A model generated the notes under the pieces. That model was not told the DNA's origin. It searched no databases and saw nothing but the letters and a program-made list of their open reading frames with translations. A stretch of DNA of 64,000 nt from Steromphala cineraria (taxonomy: Eukaryota; Mollusca; Gastropoda; Trochida; Trochidae): the NCBI GenBank assembly GCA_916613615.1, contig OU744723.1, positions 61,388,239 to 61,452,238 of the forward strand, in the 5' to 3' direction. Numbering within the stretch: the first letter of the stretch is position 1; every line of letters starts with the position of its first letter. Position numbers and translations under genes: made by a program. This document shows, one piece after another, positions 1 to 12,765 of the stretch.

Positions 1-869
1 TAGGTATATCATCATCATAAACTAAAATATTTTTATTTATAAGTGAGACTAACTAGCTATCTTTAACATCAATTTGCTGAGGAAAGTTAGTAGCTGGAAT
101 TGAAATAGAACTTACCTGACTTATCATAGGAGGACTGCTGCCTCCTCTGGACAGACAGACAGACAGACAGACAGCAGGGAAAGTGTTTCTGGTCATCAAG
201 TCTCCTCAGTTTGGATCTTCAAATTCTTCAATGTCCATATTGTTCAGTTGAGTGTTCATTGCTGTTCAATAAATCTGCAAAAAATATCAAGCTGCTACAC
301 AATATGTACTTATTTTACAGATCAAGACAATAAAGAAAAATATGCGACAACATTCACACCTTCATTTCAATATGAATCTTAATACCAGGTTTGATCAACC
401 TTTGAGACATTGTTTAGAAGTTTTGGACCAGACAGGACTCCACTGCATTCATGTTTTTTGCCAATATACAGATTTTAAAACATAATTTCGAAATTGTTAA
501 TCATGACACACCTCGTGTCAGTCTGTATCTGAAAACAGCAATCAATTGTTGGTGTCATTATGTTTTACCAAAATATGAGAAATTTAAGAAAAACAATTGT
601 ACATTAAGTATCTAAATGTCAAATTTGATCAAAATGTAATGATTAGGTAAGAAATTGTGAGCCGGACAGGACTCCAGAGCCCCAAATTTTAACCAGAAAT
701 CCGTTAAATGTCAGTGTTATTCTTACATGTCCTTTTTCTGTTTGGAGTTTCTAACAAAAAAAACAAAAACAAAATCTGTAAAATATTACAAAAATATTTT
801 TGAAATAATTATTATGAAACACCTTCTAATGATTATGTATCTCTATATCAAATGTAATCAAAATGTGAT
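1..869. repeat. degenerate tandem-like repeat, no gene
   Basis: No coding exon is visible. A short motif resembling GCCGGACAGGACTCC recurs around 425 and 660, and related forms recur near 1245 and 1415, so this looks like an old, diverged array with a spacing of roughly 200-240 bp. A (GACA)n microsatellite sits at about 152-175. A SINE has inserted into one copy, described separately. Confidence 0.4.
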
Positions 870-881
870 GATTAGTTTAGA

Positions 882-1223
882 GGTGAGGTGAGGTGAGATG
901 AGGTGATATCGCCGCTTTCAAGAGTATTTCACTTATATCATGGCTGCTAGTATAATAGCAGGGAGGAAGCCAGCGATCCTATTGTGGCTATGTATTGCAG
1001 TGAAACCTGCAAGCATAGGCTGAAACTAGTGAACCATGGGGGGGGGGGGGGGGGGGGGGGGGGGGGTACTGCGCTGAAATTCAGAGTAGCATTGCACCCA
1101 AACCTGACTGCATGTAGAACAGTTCTCTACTGCTGACTAAGTTGCTGAGCCCCTGGCTGGATTCAAACCACAGACCTCTCGACCTGAAGTTGAAGGCACT
1201 AACCACTGCGCTTTTCCACCCGC
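882..1223 (-). mobile_element. tRNA-derived SINE with 12-bp target duplication
   Basis: Read on the minus strand, the head (about 1215-1150) carries an A-box-like AGTGGTTAGTGCC and a B-box-like GGTTTGAATCC, the layout of a tRNA promoter. The far end is a run of TCACC units (about 882-905), a typical SINE tail. The insertion is flanked by a perfect 12-bp duplication, GATTAGTTTAGA, at 870-881 and 1224-1235, which indicates target-primed retrotransposition. A poly-G run of about 27 bases near 1039-1066 lies inside and may have an uncertain length. The element has no ORF and would need enzymes from a LINE. Confidence 0.75.
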
Positions 1224-1235
1224 GATTAGTTTAGA

Positions 1236-3103
1236 AGTTCTCAGCCAGACAGCAACTGTTTTTTAAAACTAATTTACATTTTTTTTCTCCAAAATGCTAA
1301 TATTTAATGTAGCATTCTCAAAATTATTACACATGACATGACAAATTATTACATGTTTCTTCAATTCCCCTTTAAAATTTGAATTGAAATGGTCGATTAG
1401 TTACAAACTGATGAGCCGGACACAAAGTGTAACGGACAGATGGACGGACAGACAGTGCCATTTTGATCAATGAACTTGTTGCGGGATATAAGAAGGTTAA
1501 AACTATGGGCCGTATGATCGTAGATTGTTTGTAGGTAGTTTAGCCCTTAACCTGGTCTAACAAGTGGGTTTTAACTGATCTGGTATTATCGAAGCAAGTT
1601 CGAACTTGAACCTGGCCTATATCATCTGGTTTAAGTGGAAATATGTAAACCTGTCCTGGGGTAGTTTAGCAAAGGTTTAAGACTGTCGACAATTACTTTG
1701 TAAAAACACATAGAACACATCTCAATAATGTTGCACAGAGATTTTCATATTTTAATATGTTATAACGTAGGTTCATCAATCAAATTGTATTGTGGAGCCA
1801 TGATCAGATGCAATGATTCCAGAAACAAGTGAAGAAGAGATCAGAGCTCACATACCCCCGCTTCCCATTTTTTTCAATGTAAGTCATGTTCCACTGAAAC
1901 AAAAACTAAATTGATTTATAGGTTTTATCATAAAAGGGAACATCTAAGGATAATGGTTGCCCTTTATTTCAAACTTGAGGTCGCCACAAAGGTATTTTGT
2001 TGACTCACTGTGTAAGTCGTGTTTCCAACGGAAATCACAGAAAAAAATCCTAGGTTTTACTGTCAAAAGACAAATCTAGGGATCATGATAGACAATAGTA
2101 GAAAGTTTGGTTGAGCTGAGATGTATATTTCTAGAGATATGTGCTTGACAAAGTAATTCATCATCACTTTAGTTTAGAAGATACTCCAGACAAAGGTTTG
2201 TGACGGACAGACAGACAAGCGGACGGAAAGAGGGACGGACAGAAAGAATGTTACATGACCTCGCATTCCATAGATTTGATTGGTTAACCAATGACCTCAT
2301 TTAGGGTCAACCAAAATGGAAATGTTTTGGAATTAATAACAAACATGTCATTTCTTCAAGATTACAGCTTTATATACTTTAAGAGAGTTGATTACATACT
2401 TACATCAGCGAATGCATTAACAATATTACTTACATTACAACCGTAACAACACCCGGACATGGCATCATGCACACATTGGATTGTCAGTGATAACTTGTGG
2501 ATAGACCAGGCCAAATTCTATCAAATGTGACAATCACGGAGAATTTACAACTCTAAAATGCAGTCACTGAGTCAGGAACACATCACAGGAAAATTGGGAA
2601 TCCCCAAACACGCTTAAACTACACAAGGCGATGACCTTGCCCTTCCCGATGACATGTCTGGTCGCCGTCACTCTCCGATCATGTCGTCGTTTAAAAAATC
2701 CTCCATATCGATTCTATCATTGTTTTAATAATCATACATATCAATTCTATCGTTTCATTTGAAGTACCAAGAAAAGTTCAAAATTTGTGTTTAAAGATCT
2801 TCCAACACACTACCCGTTGCTTAATACTTCAACAGAGCCAATTTATCCACTAGCCCAGTAACACCGTCACTCGAGCTGACCGAGAGAAGAGGGTTGACAG
2901 ATTCGACTGTCTGAATGTTTACATTCTACACTTTCTATATCAAATCATTAATTAATTGTCAATCAAAACTCATCATTGATAAATTGAACCTTATTAATAT
3001 TTTTATTTTGGTTTATTTAAACAAAACTCGAAACATTTTTTTATTCTTTGAATGTTTAAAGACACACACCAAATTTGGACAGAGACACAAACGGAGCCCA
3101 AAC
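1236..3103. other. intergenic, no gene recognised
   Basis: The first part continues the degenerate array seen before the SINE. GACGGACAGACAGA-type stretches at about 1430-1455 and 2200-2245 resemble those found in dispersed mollusc DNA elements. I see no splice-bounded exon or recognisable protein. The small open frame starting near 2915 runs into the next element and is not supported. Confidence 0.4.
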
Positions 3104-3109
3104 CTATAT

Positions 3110-4791
3110 CAGTGTTCTGCCAAGACATTTCAAACCTGGGGCCAATGACCCCAATGCAGATAAAAGTAGGGGTCATTTTCTGCATGCTTGGGGTCAAGTC
3201 AAATCGGGATGTATTTTTTAGTTGAAAATTGCTGATTCACTTGATATTTTGTCTGAGTTTACCTACATACTAATCATAATTGAAAACAAATGAGAATGTA
3301 ATTAAAATTGATGCATCTGATTCTCTTCAACAGGCTATTATGAAGTCCCAGTTAGGAAAAAAGCCACAAGTCCTCTAAAAACAAACAACCAAATTTATTT
3401 GGTTAAGAAATAGACCTGGGATTCAAAATATTTCCAAATATGAGATATAATATAATATAGATACTTGTTTTTAGAAATATATACTTTTACTCTTTTACTA
3501 CTGTATCCTCGCGGGTAAAGACCAGGGGGCCCGACAAACAAATGTCTTGAAAAAAGGGGGATGGGCTTTAAACCGCGAGAGACCCCAACCAAGAAAATCG
3601 TGAATGCGAGTTGAGTTGAAAATAGACATCAATACTGTTGACTGTTGAACCGATCTTCTTAACATCAAATGACACTTTTTTCCAGACGTATATTATTAAA
3701 AAGAAGCATAAAAGAAATTGCAAATGCTAACTTACATTTTTTGTTGTTTGTTTTAATCAGATTACATAACATTATTCTCATGAAAAACGAACGTGAATGA
3801 TCAGTCGACAGCTTTTGCTGCATGTTTACGGGTAGAGAGATATTTGTTACAAGCCTTTTCATTGGCCTAGAAATGTAGGTCAACCAATCAGCAAGTCGAT
3901 TTGAAAACGATGTATGAAACTGAAACGTGATTGTAATAAATTCATGACAACATATTGTCGATACAATATTAAATGTCTAAATATTCAAATATTTGTTAAA
4001 CATTATCGATATATTACATTTTCAAAAACAACATGCAGTTAATTGAAATATTTATTTAAATAAAATTTGAAGAAAAACTTTCAAAAGTTTTGATAATGAA
4101 CACGAAATAAAATTAATAATGTTATTTGTCGTCAAGAAATTACGATTGATATTCCAAGTACAGTGAAACAACGCGCTTTCGCGAAAGTATATTTGACAAA
4201 GATTTCTTTGAACTTTGATTAATATGATAAATAAGTTTGGAAATATGCAATATTAAACAATTAAAATGGATAACAAGCCTTACAAAGCGACAGTTCTTGA
4301 TAATATTTTGGGAATCAAATATTTCATTTCCCGATCGCTGATGCAAGTGAAGCCACGTACATCGTGATTTTTGCTGAAATTAACACTGCGTGAATGATGC
4401 ATGAATATTATAATAAACAATATATAATATTAATTCAAAATGTATATAGTCGTTAAAAACAACAACAGGTTAATGTTTTGTTTCATTTTACAAGTTCAAC
4501 GCTGACAGACGTAAACTTATGGGGCCCAACTTGTGCATTTTGCTTCCGGTGTAAACATCGCTAACTCGATCGTCTGACATCGATCGTGTCAGATTTCCCA
4601 GAATTGGGGGGTGGGCTTTAAACCGAGAATGACCCCAACCTGCTCATCCCCTGAATATATGAATATGGTATAAATATCTGAGACCATCCAGAATTTGTAT
4701 GCGCCTGATGACCCACGCAATGTAAAAATCTTGCGTCAATTAAAAAATAATTGCGCCAATGACGCAAGGCCGCGCTCTCGGCAGAACACTG
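3110..4791. mobile_element. non-autonomous hAT-like element
   Basis: Both ends carry the inverted repeat CAGTGTTCTGCC (3110-3121, and its complement at 4780-4791), and CAGTG is a common hAT start. The 8-mer CTATATCA is present at both borders (3104-3111 and 4792-4799). On the left it overlaps the first two bases of the inverted repeat, so either two bases were lost or the true border lies 2 bp inside. The 1.68-kb interior has no transposase ORF. It holds a direct repeat, GGGCTTTAAACCG followed by GACCCCAACC, at about 3560-3590 and 4610-4640, and a subterminal hairpin made of TGACCCCA and TGGGGTCA at about 3146-3196. The family assignment rests on termini and duplication length only. Confidence 0.6.
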
Positions 4792-4799
4792 CTATATCA

Positions 4800-5616
4800 A
4801 CAATGAGTGGTATACGGCTAAAGTATAAGGAAATACTAAATGTATTAAATATCAAATGATATCAAATCCATTATAAATTCCTAATTGAGCGTTTTGAACT
4901 GCCTATAACATTTCAAATTATGAGTGGTATAGGGCTTCAGGAGAAATTCTAAATGTATCAAATCTCATTAAAGCTAGTTCAAACCTGTCACTTGCACAGT
5001 GTTGCACTTTTGCCATCCCTGATATTTCAAATAACAAGACCTGTTAAAGACTCCAAAGGAAATGCAAAAGTCATCCATTCTCATTAAAATGGGGATGAAA
5101 CCTGTCACTAACATCTAGAATCTAATTAATAGCCCTACAATTGACTAATCATGTTTAAACTTCCAAACGAAATGCGCAGGGTATCTAATATAAAAAAAAT
5201 TGTATGAAATCTGTCACTTAAAGGGACCATTCGAGCGGGGTATTTTTTGTGGAAGATTCAACATTTTGACAAAGAAAAAAGTGTATTGCTAAAAAAAAAA
5301 ACCATCATGAAATGAAGCCAATCATGGAAGCTTTTTGCATTACCAAGACAAAATGTTGTCGTAACTGAAAACTTTTATTATGAATTATTTGTAAATATGC
5401 TCTTCTTCTATCAATCAAGTAGTTATTAATTAGTTTAGCATAATAAGCATATTACAGCAGAGTTGTTTTCTCGCAATGCTAACCTTTCAAAATGGCAGAC
5501 GGAATTCGCTCAAGTGGTGCCTTCTAGCACTTTGCTTGATTTGTCCTTAAAGAGACAGTCCCATAGGCCATTCAGCGTATTTTTTCTTGTGGAAACAACA
5601 TTCAAGAAAACTTACT
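4800..5616. repeat. diverged TCTCATTAAAAT repeat region
   Basis: The phrase TCTCATTAAAATG followed by AAACCTGTCAC recurs irregularly through this stretch. The same core TCTCATTAAAAT is present in the 148-bp satellite at 35.4-38.4 kb and near 12.85 and 13.07 kb. It looks like an ancient, degraded member of that family. No gene is seen. Confidence 0.4.
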
Positions 5617-6439
5617 TATATTATCTCATTAAAATGTAATCAAACCTGTGACTTACATCTTCTAGTATTTCTCTTACTGCCAAACACAATAAATGCCCGA
5701 TGTATCTTTTCTCATTAAAATGATAGCGGTCACTATCACCTTCTAGGATATCTCTCAATAGCCATTAGATTAAAACAAGTAGTGATGTTGAAATCTTCAT
5801 GGGAAGGCCTAGAGCATCGAATCTCATTAAAACCGAATGCTGTACAATGTATATTATTACCTTGAAGGAATTGTACTTTCAATTCAAACTACTAAGCGCC
5901 TCGCCAGATCATATAGGTCCGTACTTTCCCCATATTCAGGTACCCATTTATACAGCTGGGTGAATTGAGTGCAATGTGGATGTAGTGCCTTGCCCAAGGA
6001 CACAACACAGTGTTAAGCCCAGGTTACAAATTTTTGGTGTCTCCACCGGGATTTGAACCCGGGCCATTGGCGTGACACGCTTACCACTTCACCACTGTGT
6101 AATATGTGATTATAACATGATTATTTCCTTTGACGATAGTGCTAGTGAGGTAACATTTAAGTTGTTCTAGATTTAACAAATTGACAAACAATTGAATGCA
6201 TTCATGGGAAATGCCAAATGTATATTATCTCATTAAAATGTAATCAAACCTGTGACTTACATCTTCTAGTATTTCTCTTACTGCCAAACACAATAAATGC
6301 CCGATGTATCTTTTCTCATTAAAATGATAGCGGTCACTATCACCTTCTATGATATCTCTCAATAGCCATTAGATTAAAACAAGTAGTGATGTTGAAATCT
6401 TCATGGGAAGGCCTAGAGCATCGAATCTTAAAACCGAAT
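5617..6439. repeat. recent direct duplication of about 210 bp
   Basis: The sequence at about 5617-5838 is repeated at about 6221-6439, 604 bp downstream. By eye there is one substitution (CTAGGATATC against CTATGATATC) plus a 3-bp loss near the end of the second copy. Such similarity implies a recent event. The spacer contains a tRNA-type SINE. Confidence 0.75.
5888..6105 (-). mobile_element. tRNA-derived SINE
   Basis: On the minus strand the sequence begins CACAGTGGTGAAGTGGTAAGC, then has the B-box-like GGGTTCAAATCCCGG (about 6061-6047). A body follows containing CTTGGGCAAGGCACT and AATGGGTACCTG, elements I associate with widespread marine-invertebrate SINEs. No clear target duplication was found, so the left border near 5888 is approximate. 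Confidence 0.6.
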
Positions 6440-6699
6440 CAAACATGTTGGTGATACCTGGTGGTTCTTGTAAATCTAAACAAGCTAAACATGTATGTTT
6501 CCTGCAGTCATTACTGTATCAACTAATAAACATAATTAAATATGCAGTCATACCAAAAATATACCTTTGTGTATCGTGTACCAAACCCAAAGCAAAACAG
6601 GCAAAATCAACTACAGTAGTTGTGTTTCACCCTCTAATAATAGATGCACATGTCAAATATCACAATCTAACCACAAGTTATGCCAAAGGTAACATTTTC

Positions 6700-9600
6700 G
6701 AAAGCGAAGGGGAGGTCATAAGGTCTAAAATTATGACCTGACCTGAAAGGCATCATCATGATAGATTCACTCGTCAAGGGTCTACCCCTAAGCAATCAAA
6801 AGTTATAAGCATGGTTAATATTTTTGAAATCCGCTTCCTGCACCAAGGAGAAGGTCATGAGGTAAAAATTATCACATGACCTAAAAGGCCTCATCATGAT
6901 AGATGCACATGTGTTATATCAACAGTCTACCACTAAGCAATCAAAAGTTCAAAGCAAGGTTAAGGTTTTCAATAATTCTTGTAGCACAAAGGTCAAGGTA
7001 ACCAGGTCAAAAATTATCACCTAATCTGAAAGGCCTTATCATGGTAGATAATCATGTAAAATATCAAAGGTCTACCCCTAAGCAATCAAAAGTTATGAGC
7101 AAGTTAACAAATTTCGAAAAGTGCTATCTGCACAAAGGTCAAGGTCAAGAGGTCACAAATTATGACCTGACCTGAAAGGCCTCATCATGGTCGATAATCT
7201 TGTAAAAGATCAAAGGTCTACCCCTAAGCAATCAAAAGTTATGAGCAAGTTCAAAAATTTCGAAAAGTGCTATCTGCACCAAGGTCAAGGTCAAGAGGCA
7301 AAAAATTATCACCTGACCGGAAAGGGCTTATCATGGTATATACACATGCAAAATATCAAAGGTCTACCCCTAAGCAATAAAAAGTTATGAGCTAGTTAGA
7401 AAAAAAATCGAAAAGTGCTATCTGCACCAAGGTCAAGGTCAAGAGGTCACACATTATGACCTTACCCGAAAGGCCTTATCATGGTAGATGATCATGCAAA
7501 ATATCAAAGGTCTACCCCTAAGCAATAACAAGTTAAAAGCAAGGTTATGGTTTTCAATAATTCTTGTAGCACAAAGGTCAAGGTAGCCAGGTCAAAAATT
7601 ATCACCTAATCTGAAAGACCTTATCATGGTATATACACATGCAAAATATCAAAGGTCTGCCCCATAAGCAATCAAAAGTTATGAGCAGGTTTAAAATTTT
7701 TGAAAAGTGCTTATTGCACCAAGGTCAAGGTCAAGAGGCAAAACATTATCACCTGACCTGAAAGGCCTTATCATGGTATATACACATGCAAAATATCAAA
7801 GGTCTACCCCTAAGCAATCAAAAGTTATGAGCAAGTTAACAAATTTCGAAAAGTGCTATCTGCACAAAGGTCAAGGTCAAGAGGCAAAAAATTATGACCT
7901 GACCCGAAAGACCTTATCATGGTAGATAATCATGTAAAATATCAAAGGTCTACCCCTAAGCAATCAAAAGTTATGAGCAAGTTAAAAAAAATCGAAAAGT
8001 GCTTTCTGCACCAAGGTCAAGGGGCAAAAAATTATGACCTGACCCGAAAGACCTGATAATGGTAGATAATCATGTAAAATATCAAAGGTCTACCCCTAAG
8101 CAATCAAAAGTTATGAGCAAGTTAACAAATTTCGAAAAGTGCTATCTGCACAAAGGTCAAGGTCAAGAGGTCACAAATTATGACCTAACCTGAAAGGCCT
8201 CATCATGGTCGATAATCTTGTAAAAGATCAAAGTTCTACCCCTAAGCAATCAAAAGTTATGAGCAAGTTTAAACATTTCGAAAAGTGCTATCTGCACCAA
8301 GGTCAGGGTCAAGAGGCAAAAAATTATCACCTGACCTGAAAGGGCTTATCATGGTATATACACATGCAAAATATCAAAGGTCTACCCCTAAGCACTAAAA
8401 AGTTATGAGCTAGTTAGAAAAAAAATCGAAAAGTGCTATCTGCACCAAGGTCAAGGTCAAGAGGTCACACATTATGACCTTACCCGAAAGGCCTTATCAT
8501 GGTAGATAATCATGCAAAATATCAAAGGTCTACCCCTAAGCAATAACAAGTTAAAAGCAAGGTTATGGTTTTCAATAATTCTTGTAGCACAAAGGTCAAG
8601 GTAACCAGGTCAAAAATTATCACCTAATCTGAAAGGCCTTATCATGGTATATACATATGCAAAATATCAAAGGTCTGCCCCTAAGCAATCAAAAGTTATG
8701 AGCAGGTTTAAAAAATTCGAAAAGTGCTAATTGCACCAAGGTCAAGGTTAAGAGGCAAACAATTATCACCTGACCTGAAAGGCCTTATCATGGTATATAC
8801 ACATGCAAAATATCAAAGGTCTACCCCTAAGCAATCAAAAGTTATGAGCAAGTTTAAAAAAATCGAAAAGTGCTTTCTGCACCAAGGTCAAGGTCAAGAG
8901 GCAAAACATTATGACCTGACCTGAAAGGCCTTATCATGGTAGATAATCATGTAAAATATCAAAGGTCTACCCCTAAGCATTAAAAAGTTATGAGCAAGTT
9001 TAAAAATTTCGAAAAGTGCTATCTGCACCAAGGTCAAGGTCAAGAGGTAAAAAATTATCACCTGACCTAGAAGGCCTTATCATGATATATACACATGCAA
9101 AATATCAAAGGTCTACCCCTGAGCAATCAAAAGTTATGAGCAAGTTTAAAAAAATCGAAAAATGCTATTTGCACCAAGGTCAAGGTCAAGAGGTCACAAA
9201 TTATGACCTGACCTGAAAGGCCTCATGACATGGTAGATAATCATGTAAAAGATCAAAGGTCTACCCCTAAGCAATCAAAAGTTATGAGCAAGTTAAAAAA
9301 AATCGAAAAGTGCTTTCTGCACCAAGGTCAAGGTCAAGAGGCAAAACATTATGACCTGACCCGAAAGACCTTATCATGGTAGATAATCATGTAAAATATC
9401 AAAGGTCTACCCGTAAGCATTAAAAAGTTATGAGCAAGTTTAAAAATTTCGAAAAGTGCTAATTGCACCAAGGTCAAGGTCAAGAGGCAAAAAATTATCA
9501 CCTGACCTGAAAGGGCTTATCATGGTATATACACATGCACAATATCAAAGGTCTACCCCTAAGCAATCAAAAGTTATGAGCAAGTTAAAAAAAATCGAAA

Positions 9601-12600
9601 AGTGCTTTCTGCACCAAGGTCAAGGTCAAGAGGCAAAACATTATGACCTGACCTGAAAGGCCTTATCATGGTAGATAATCATGTAAAATATCAAAGGTCT
9701 ACCCCTAAGCATTAAAAAGTTATGAGCAAGTTTAAAAATTTCGAAAAGTGCTATCTGCACCAAGGTCAAGGTCAAGAGGTAAAAAATTATCACCTGACCT
9801 AGAAGGCCTTATCATGATATATACACATGCAAAATATCAAAGGTCTACCCCTGAGCAATCAAAAGTTATGAGCAAGTTTAAAAAAATCGAAAAATGCTAT
9901 TTGCACCAAGGTCAAGGTCAAGAGGTCACAAATTATGACCTGACCTGAAAGGCCTCATGACATGGTAGATAATCATGTAAAAGATCAAAGGTCTACCCCT
10001 AAGCAATCAAAAGTTATGAGCAAGTTTAAAAAAATCGAAAAGTGCTTTCTGCACCAAGGTCAAGGTCAAGAGGCAAAACATTATGACCTGACCCGAAAGA
10101 CCTTATCATGGTAGATAATCATGTAAAATATCAAAGGTCTACCCGTAAGCATTAAAAAGTTATGAGCAAGTTTAAAAATTTCGAAAAGTGCTAATTGCAC
10201 CAAGGTCAAGGTCAAGAGGCAAAAAATTATCACCTGACCTGAAAGGGCTTATCATGGTATATACACATGCACAATATCAAAGGTCTACCCATAAGCAATC
10301 AAAAGTTATGAGCAAGTTAAAAAAAATCGAAAAGTGCTTTCTGCACCAAGGTCAAGGTCAAGAGGCAAAAAATTATGACCTGACCCGAAAGACCTTATCA
10401 TGGTAGATAATCATGTAAAATATCAAAGGTCTACCCCTAAGCAATCAAAAGTTATGAGCAAGTTAACAAATTTCGAAAAGTGCTATCTGCACAAAGGTCA
10501 AGGTCAAGAGGTCACAAATTATGACCTAACCTGAAAGGCCTCATCATGGTCGATAATCTTGTAAAAGATCAAAGGTCTACCCCTAAGCAATCAAAAGTTA
10601 TGAGCAAGTTTAAACATTTCGAAAAGTGCTATCTGCACCAAGGTCAGGGTCAAGAGGCAAAAAATTATCACCTGACCTGAAAGGGCTTATCATGGTATAT
10701 ACACATGCAAAATATCAAAGGTCTACCCCTAAGCACTAAAAAGTTATGAGCTAGTTAGAAAAAAAATCGAAAAGTGCTATCTGCACCAAGGTCAAGGTCA
10801 AGAGGTCACACATTATGACCTTACCCGAAAGGCCTTATCATGGTAGATAATCATGCAAAATATCAAAGGTCTACCCCTAAGCAATAACAAGTTAAAAGCA
10901 AGGTTATGGTTTTCAATAATTCTTGTAGCACAAAGGTCAAGGTAACCAGGTCAAAAATTATCACCTAATCTGAAAGGCCTTATCATGGTATATACATATG
11001 CAAAATATCAAAGGTCTGCCCCTAAGCAATCAAAAGTTATGAGCAGGTTTAAAAAATTCGAAAAGTGCTAATTGCACCAAGGTCAAGGTTAAGAGGCAAA
11101 CAATTATCACCTGACCTGAAAGGCCTTATCATGGTATATACACATGCAAAATATCAAAGGTCTACCCCTAAGCAATCAAAAGTTATGAGCAAGTTAAAAA
11201 AAATCGAAAAGTGCTTTCTGCACCAAGGTCAAGGTCAAGAGGCAAAACATTATGACCTGACCTGAAAGGCCTTATCATGGTAGATAATCATGTAAAATAT
11301 CAAAGGTCTACCCCTAAGCATTAAAAAGTTATGAGCAGGTTTAAAAATTTCGAAAAGTGCTATCTGCACCAAGGTCAAGGTCAAGAGGTAAAAAATTATC
11401 ACCTGACCTAGAAGGCCTTATCATGATATATACACATGCAAAATATCAAAGGTCTACCCCTGAGCAATCAAAAGTTATGAGCAAGTTTAAAAAAATCGAA
11501 AAATGCTATTTGCACCAAGGTCAAGGTCAAGAGGTCACAAATTATGACCTGACCTGAAAGGCCTCATGACATGGTAGATAATCATGTAAAAGATCAAAGG
11601 TCTACCCCTAAGCAATCAAAAGTTATGAGCAAGTTAAAAAAAATCGAAAAGTGCTTTCTGCACCAAGGTCAAGGTCAAGAGGCAAAACATTATGACCTGA
11701 CCCGAAAGACCTTATCATGGTTGATAATCATGTAAAATATCAAAGGTCTACCCGTAAGCATTAAAAAGTTATGAGCAAGTTTAAAAATTTCGAAAAGTGC
11801 TAATTGCACCAAGGTCAAGGTCAAGAGGCAAAAAAATTATCACCTGACCTGAAAGGGCTTATCATGGTATATACACATGCACAATATCAAAGGTCTACCC
11901 ATAAGCAATCAAAAGTTATGAGCAAGTTAAAAAAAATCGAAAAGTGCTTTCTGCACCAAGGTCAAGGTCAAGAGGCAAAAAATTATGACCTGACCCGAAA
12001 GACCTTATCATGGTAGATAATCATGTAAAATATCAAAGGTCTACCCCTAAGCAATCAAAAGTTATGAGCAAGTTAACAAATTTCGAAAAGTGCTATCTGC
12101 ACAAAGGTCAAGGTCAAGAGGTCACAAATGATGACCTAACCTGAAAGGCCTCATCATGGTCGATAATCTTGTAAAAGATCAAAGGTCTACCCCTAAGCAA
12201 TCAAAAGTTATGAGCAAGTTTAAACATTTCGAAAAGTGCTATCTGCACCAAGGTCAGGGTCAAGAGGCAAAAAATTATCACCTGACCTGAAAGGGCTTTT
12301 CATGGTATATACACATGCAAAATATCAAAGGTCTACCCCTAAGCACTAAAAAGTTATGAGCTAGTTAGAAAAAAAATCGAAAAGTGCTATCTGCACCAAG
12401 GTCAAGGTCAAGAGGTCACACATTATGACCTTACCCGAAAGGCCTTATCATGGTAGATAATCATGCAAAATATCAAAGGTCTACCCCTAAGCAATCAAAA
12501 GTTATGAGCAAGTTTAAACATTTCGAAAAGTGCTATCTGCACCAAGGTCAAGGTCAAGAGGTCATAAATTATGACATGACCTGATAGGCCTCATCATGGT

Positions 12601-12665
12601 AGATTCACATGTGTAATATCAAATGTAGACCTCTAAGCAATCAAAAGTTATGAGCAAGGTTATAT
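6700..12665 (+). repeat. 146-bp satellite array with higher-order structure
   Basis: About 40 tandem copies of a unit of about 146 bp. The unit contains GGTCTACCCCTAAGCAATC, then AAAAGTTATGAGCAAG, a CGAAAAGTGCT block, CACCAAGGTCAAGGTCAAGAG and TATGACCTGACC. Short open frames of 66-72 codons recur at 292-, 440- and 732-bp spacings (for example 8724, 9016, 9456, 9748). They are by-products of repetition and I do not call them genes. Larger units are visible: a 732-bp five-mer (from about 9016 and 9748), and a unit of about 2341 bp (16 monomers) in which the segment near 8573 recurs at 10913. The first copies (6.7-7.0 kb) are the most diverged. Confidence 0.9.
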
Positions 12666-12701
12666 TCTTATTGTGACTGACAGACCGACAGACTGACAGG
12701 C

Positions 12702-12758
<57 letters not shown>

Positions 12759-12765
12759 GGACAAA
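12666..12765. repeat. (GACA)n microsatellite ending the satellite
   Basis: A GACA run of about 80 bp directly follows the last 146-bp unit after TGACTGACAGACCGACAG. The ATGCCCCCG elements at 42.0 and 49.5 kb have GTCCGTCTGTCCG runs at the equivalent place (opposite strand). The minus-strand frame through it, rich in CLSV, is a microsatellite translation and not a gene. Confidence 0.85.

Noticed and set aside
8724..12016. Family of 66-72 residue proteins in the 146-bp array
   Set aside because: They recur at the satellite period with variant stops; repeated open frames follow from repetition, and no start or splice context supports them.
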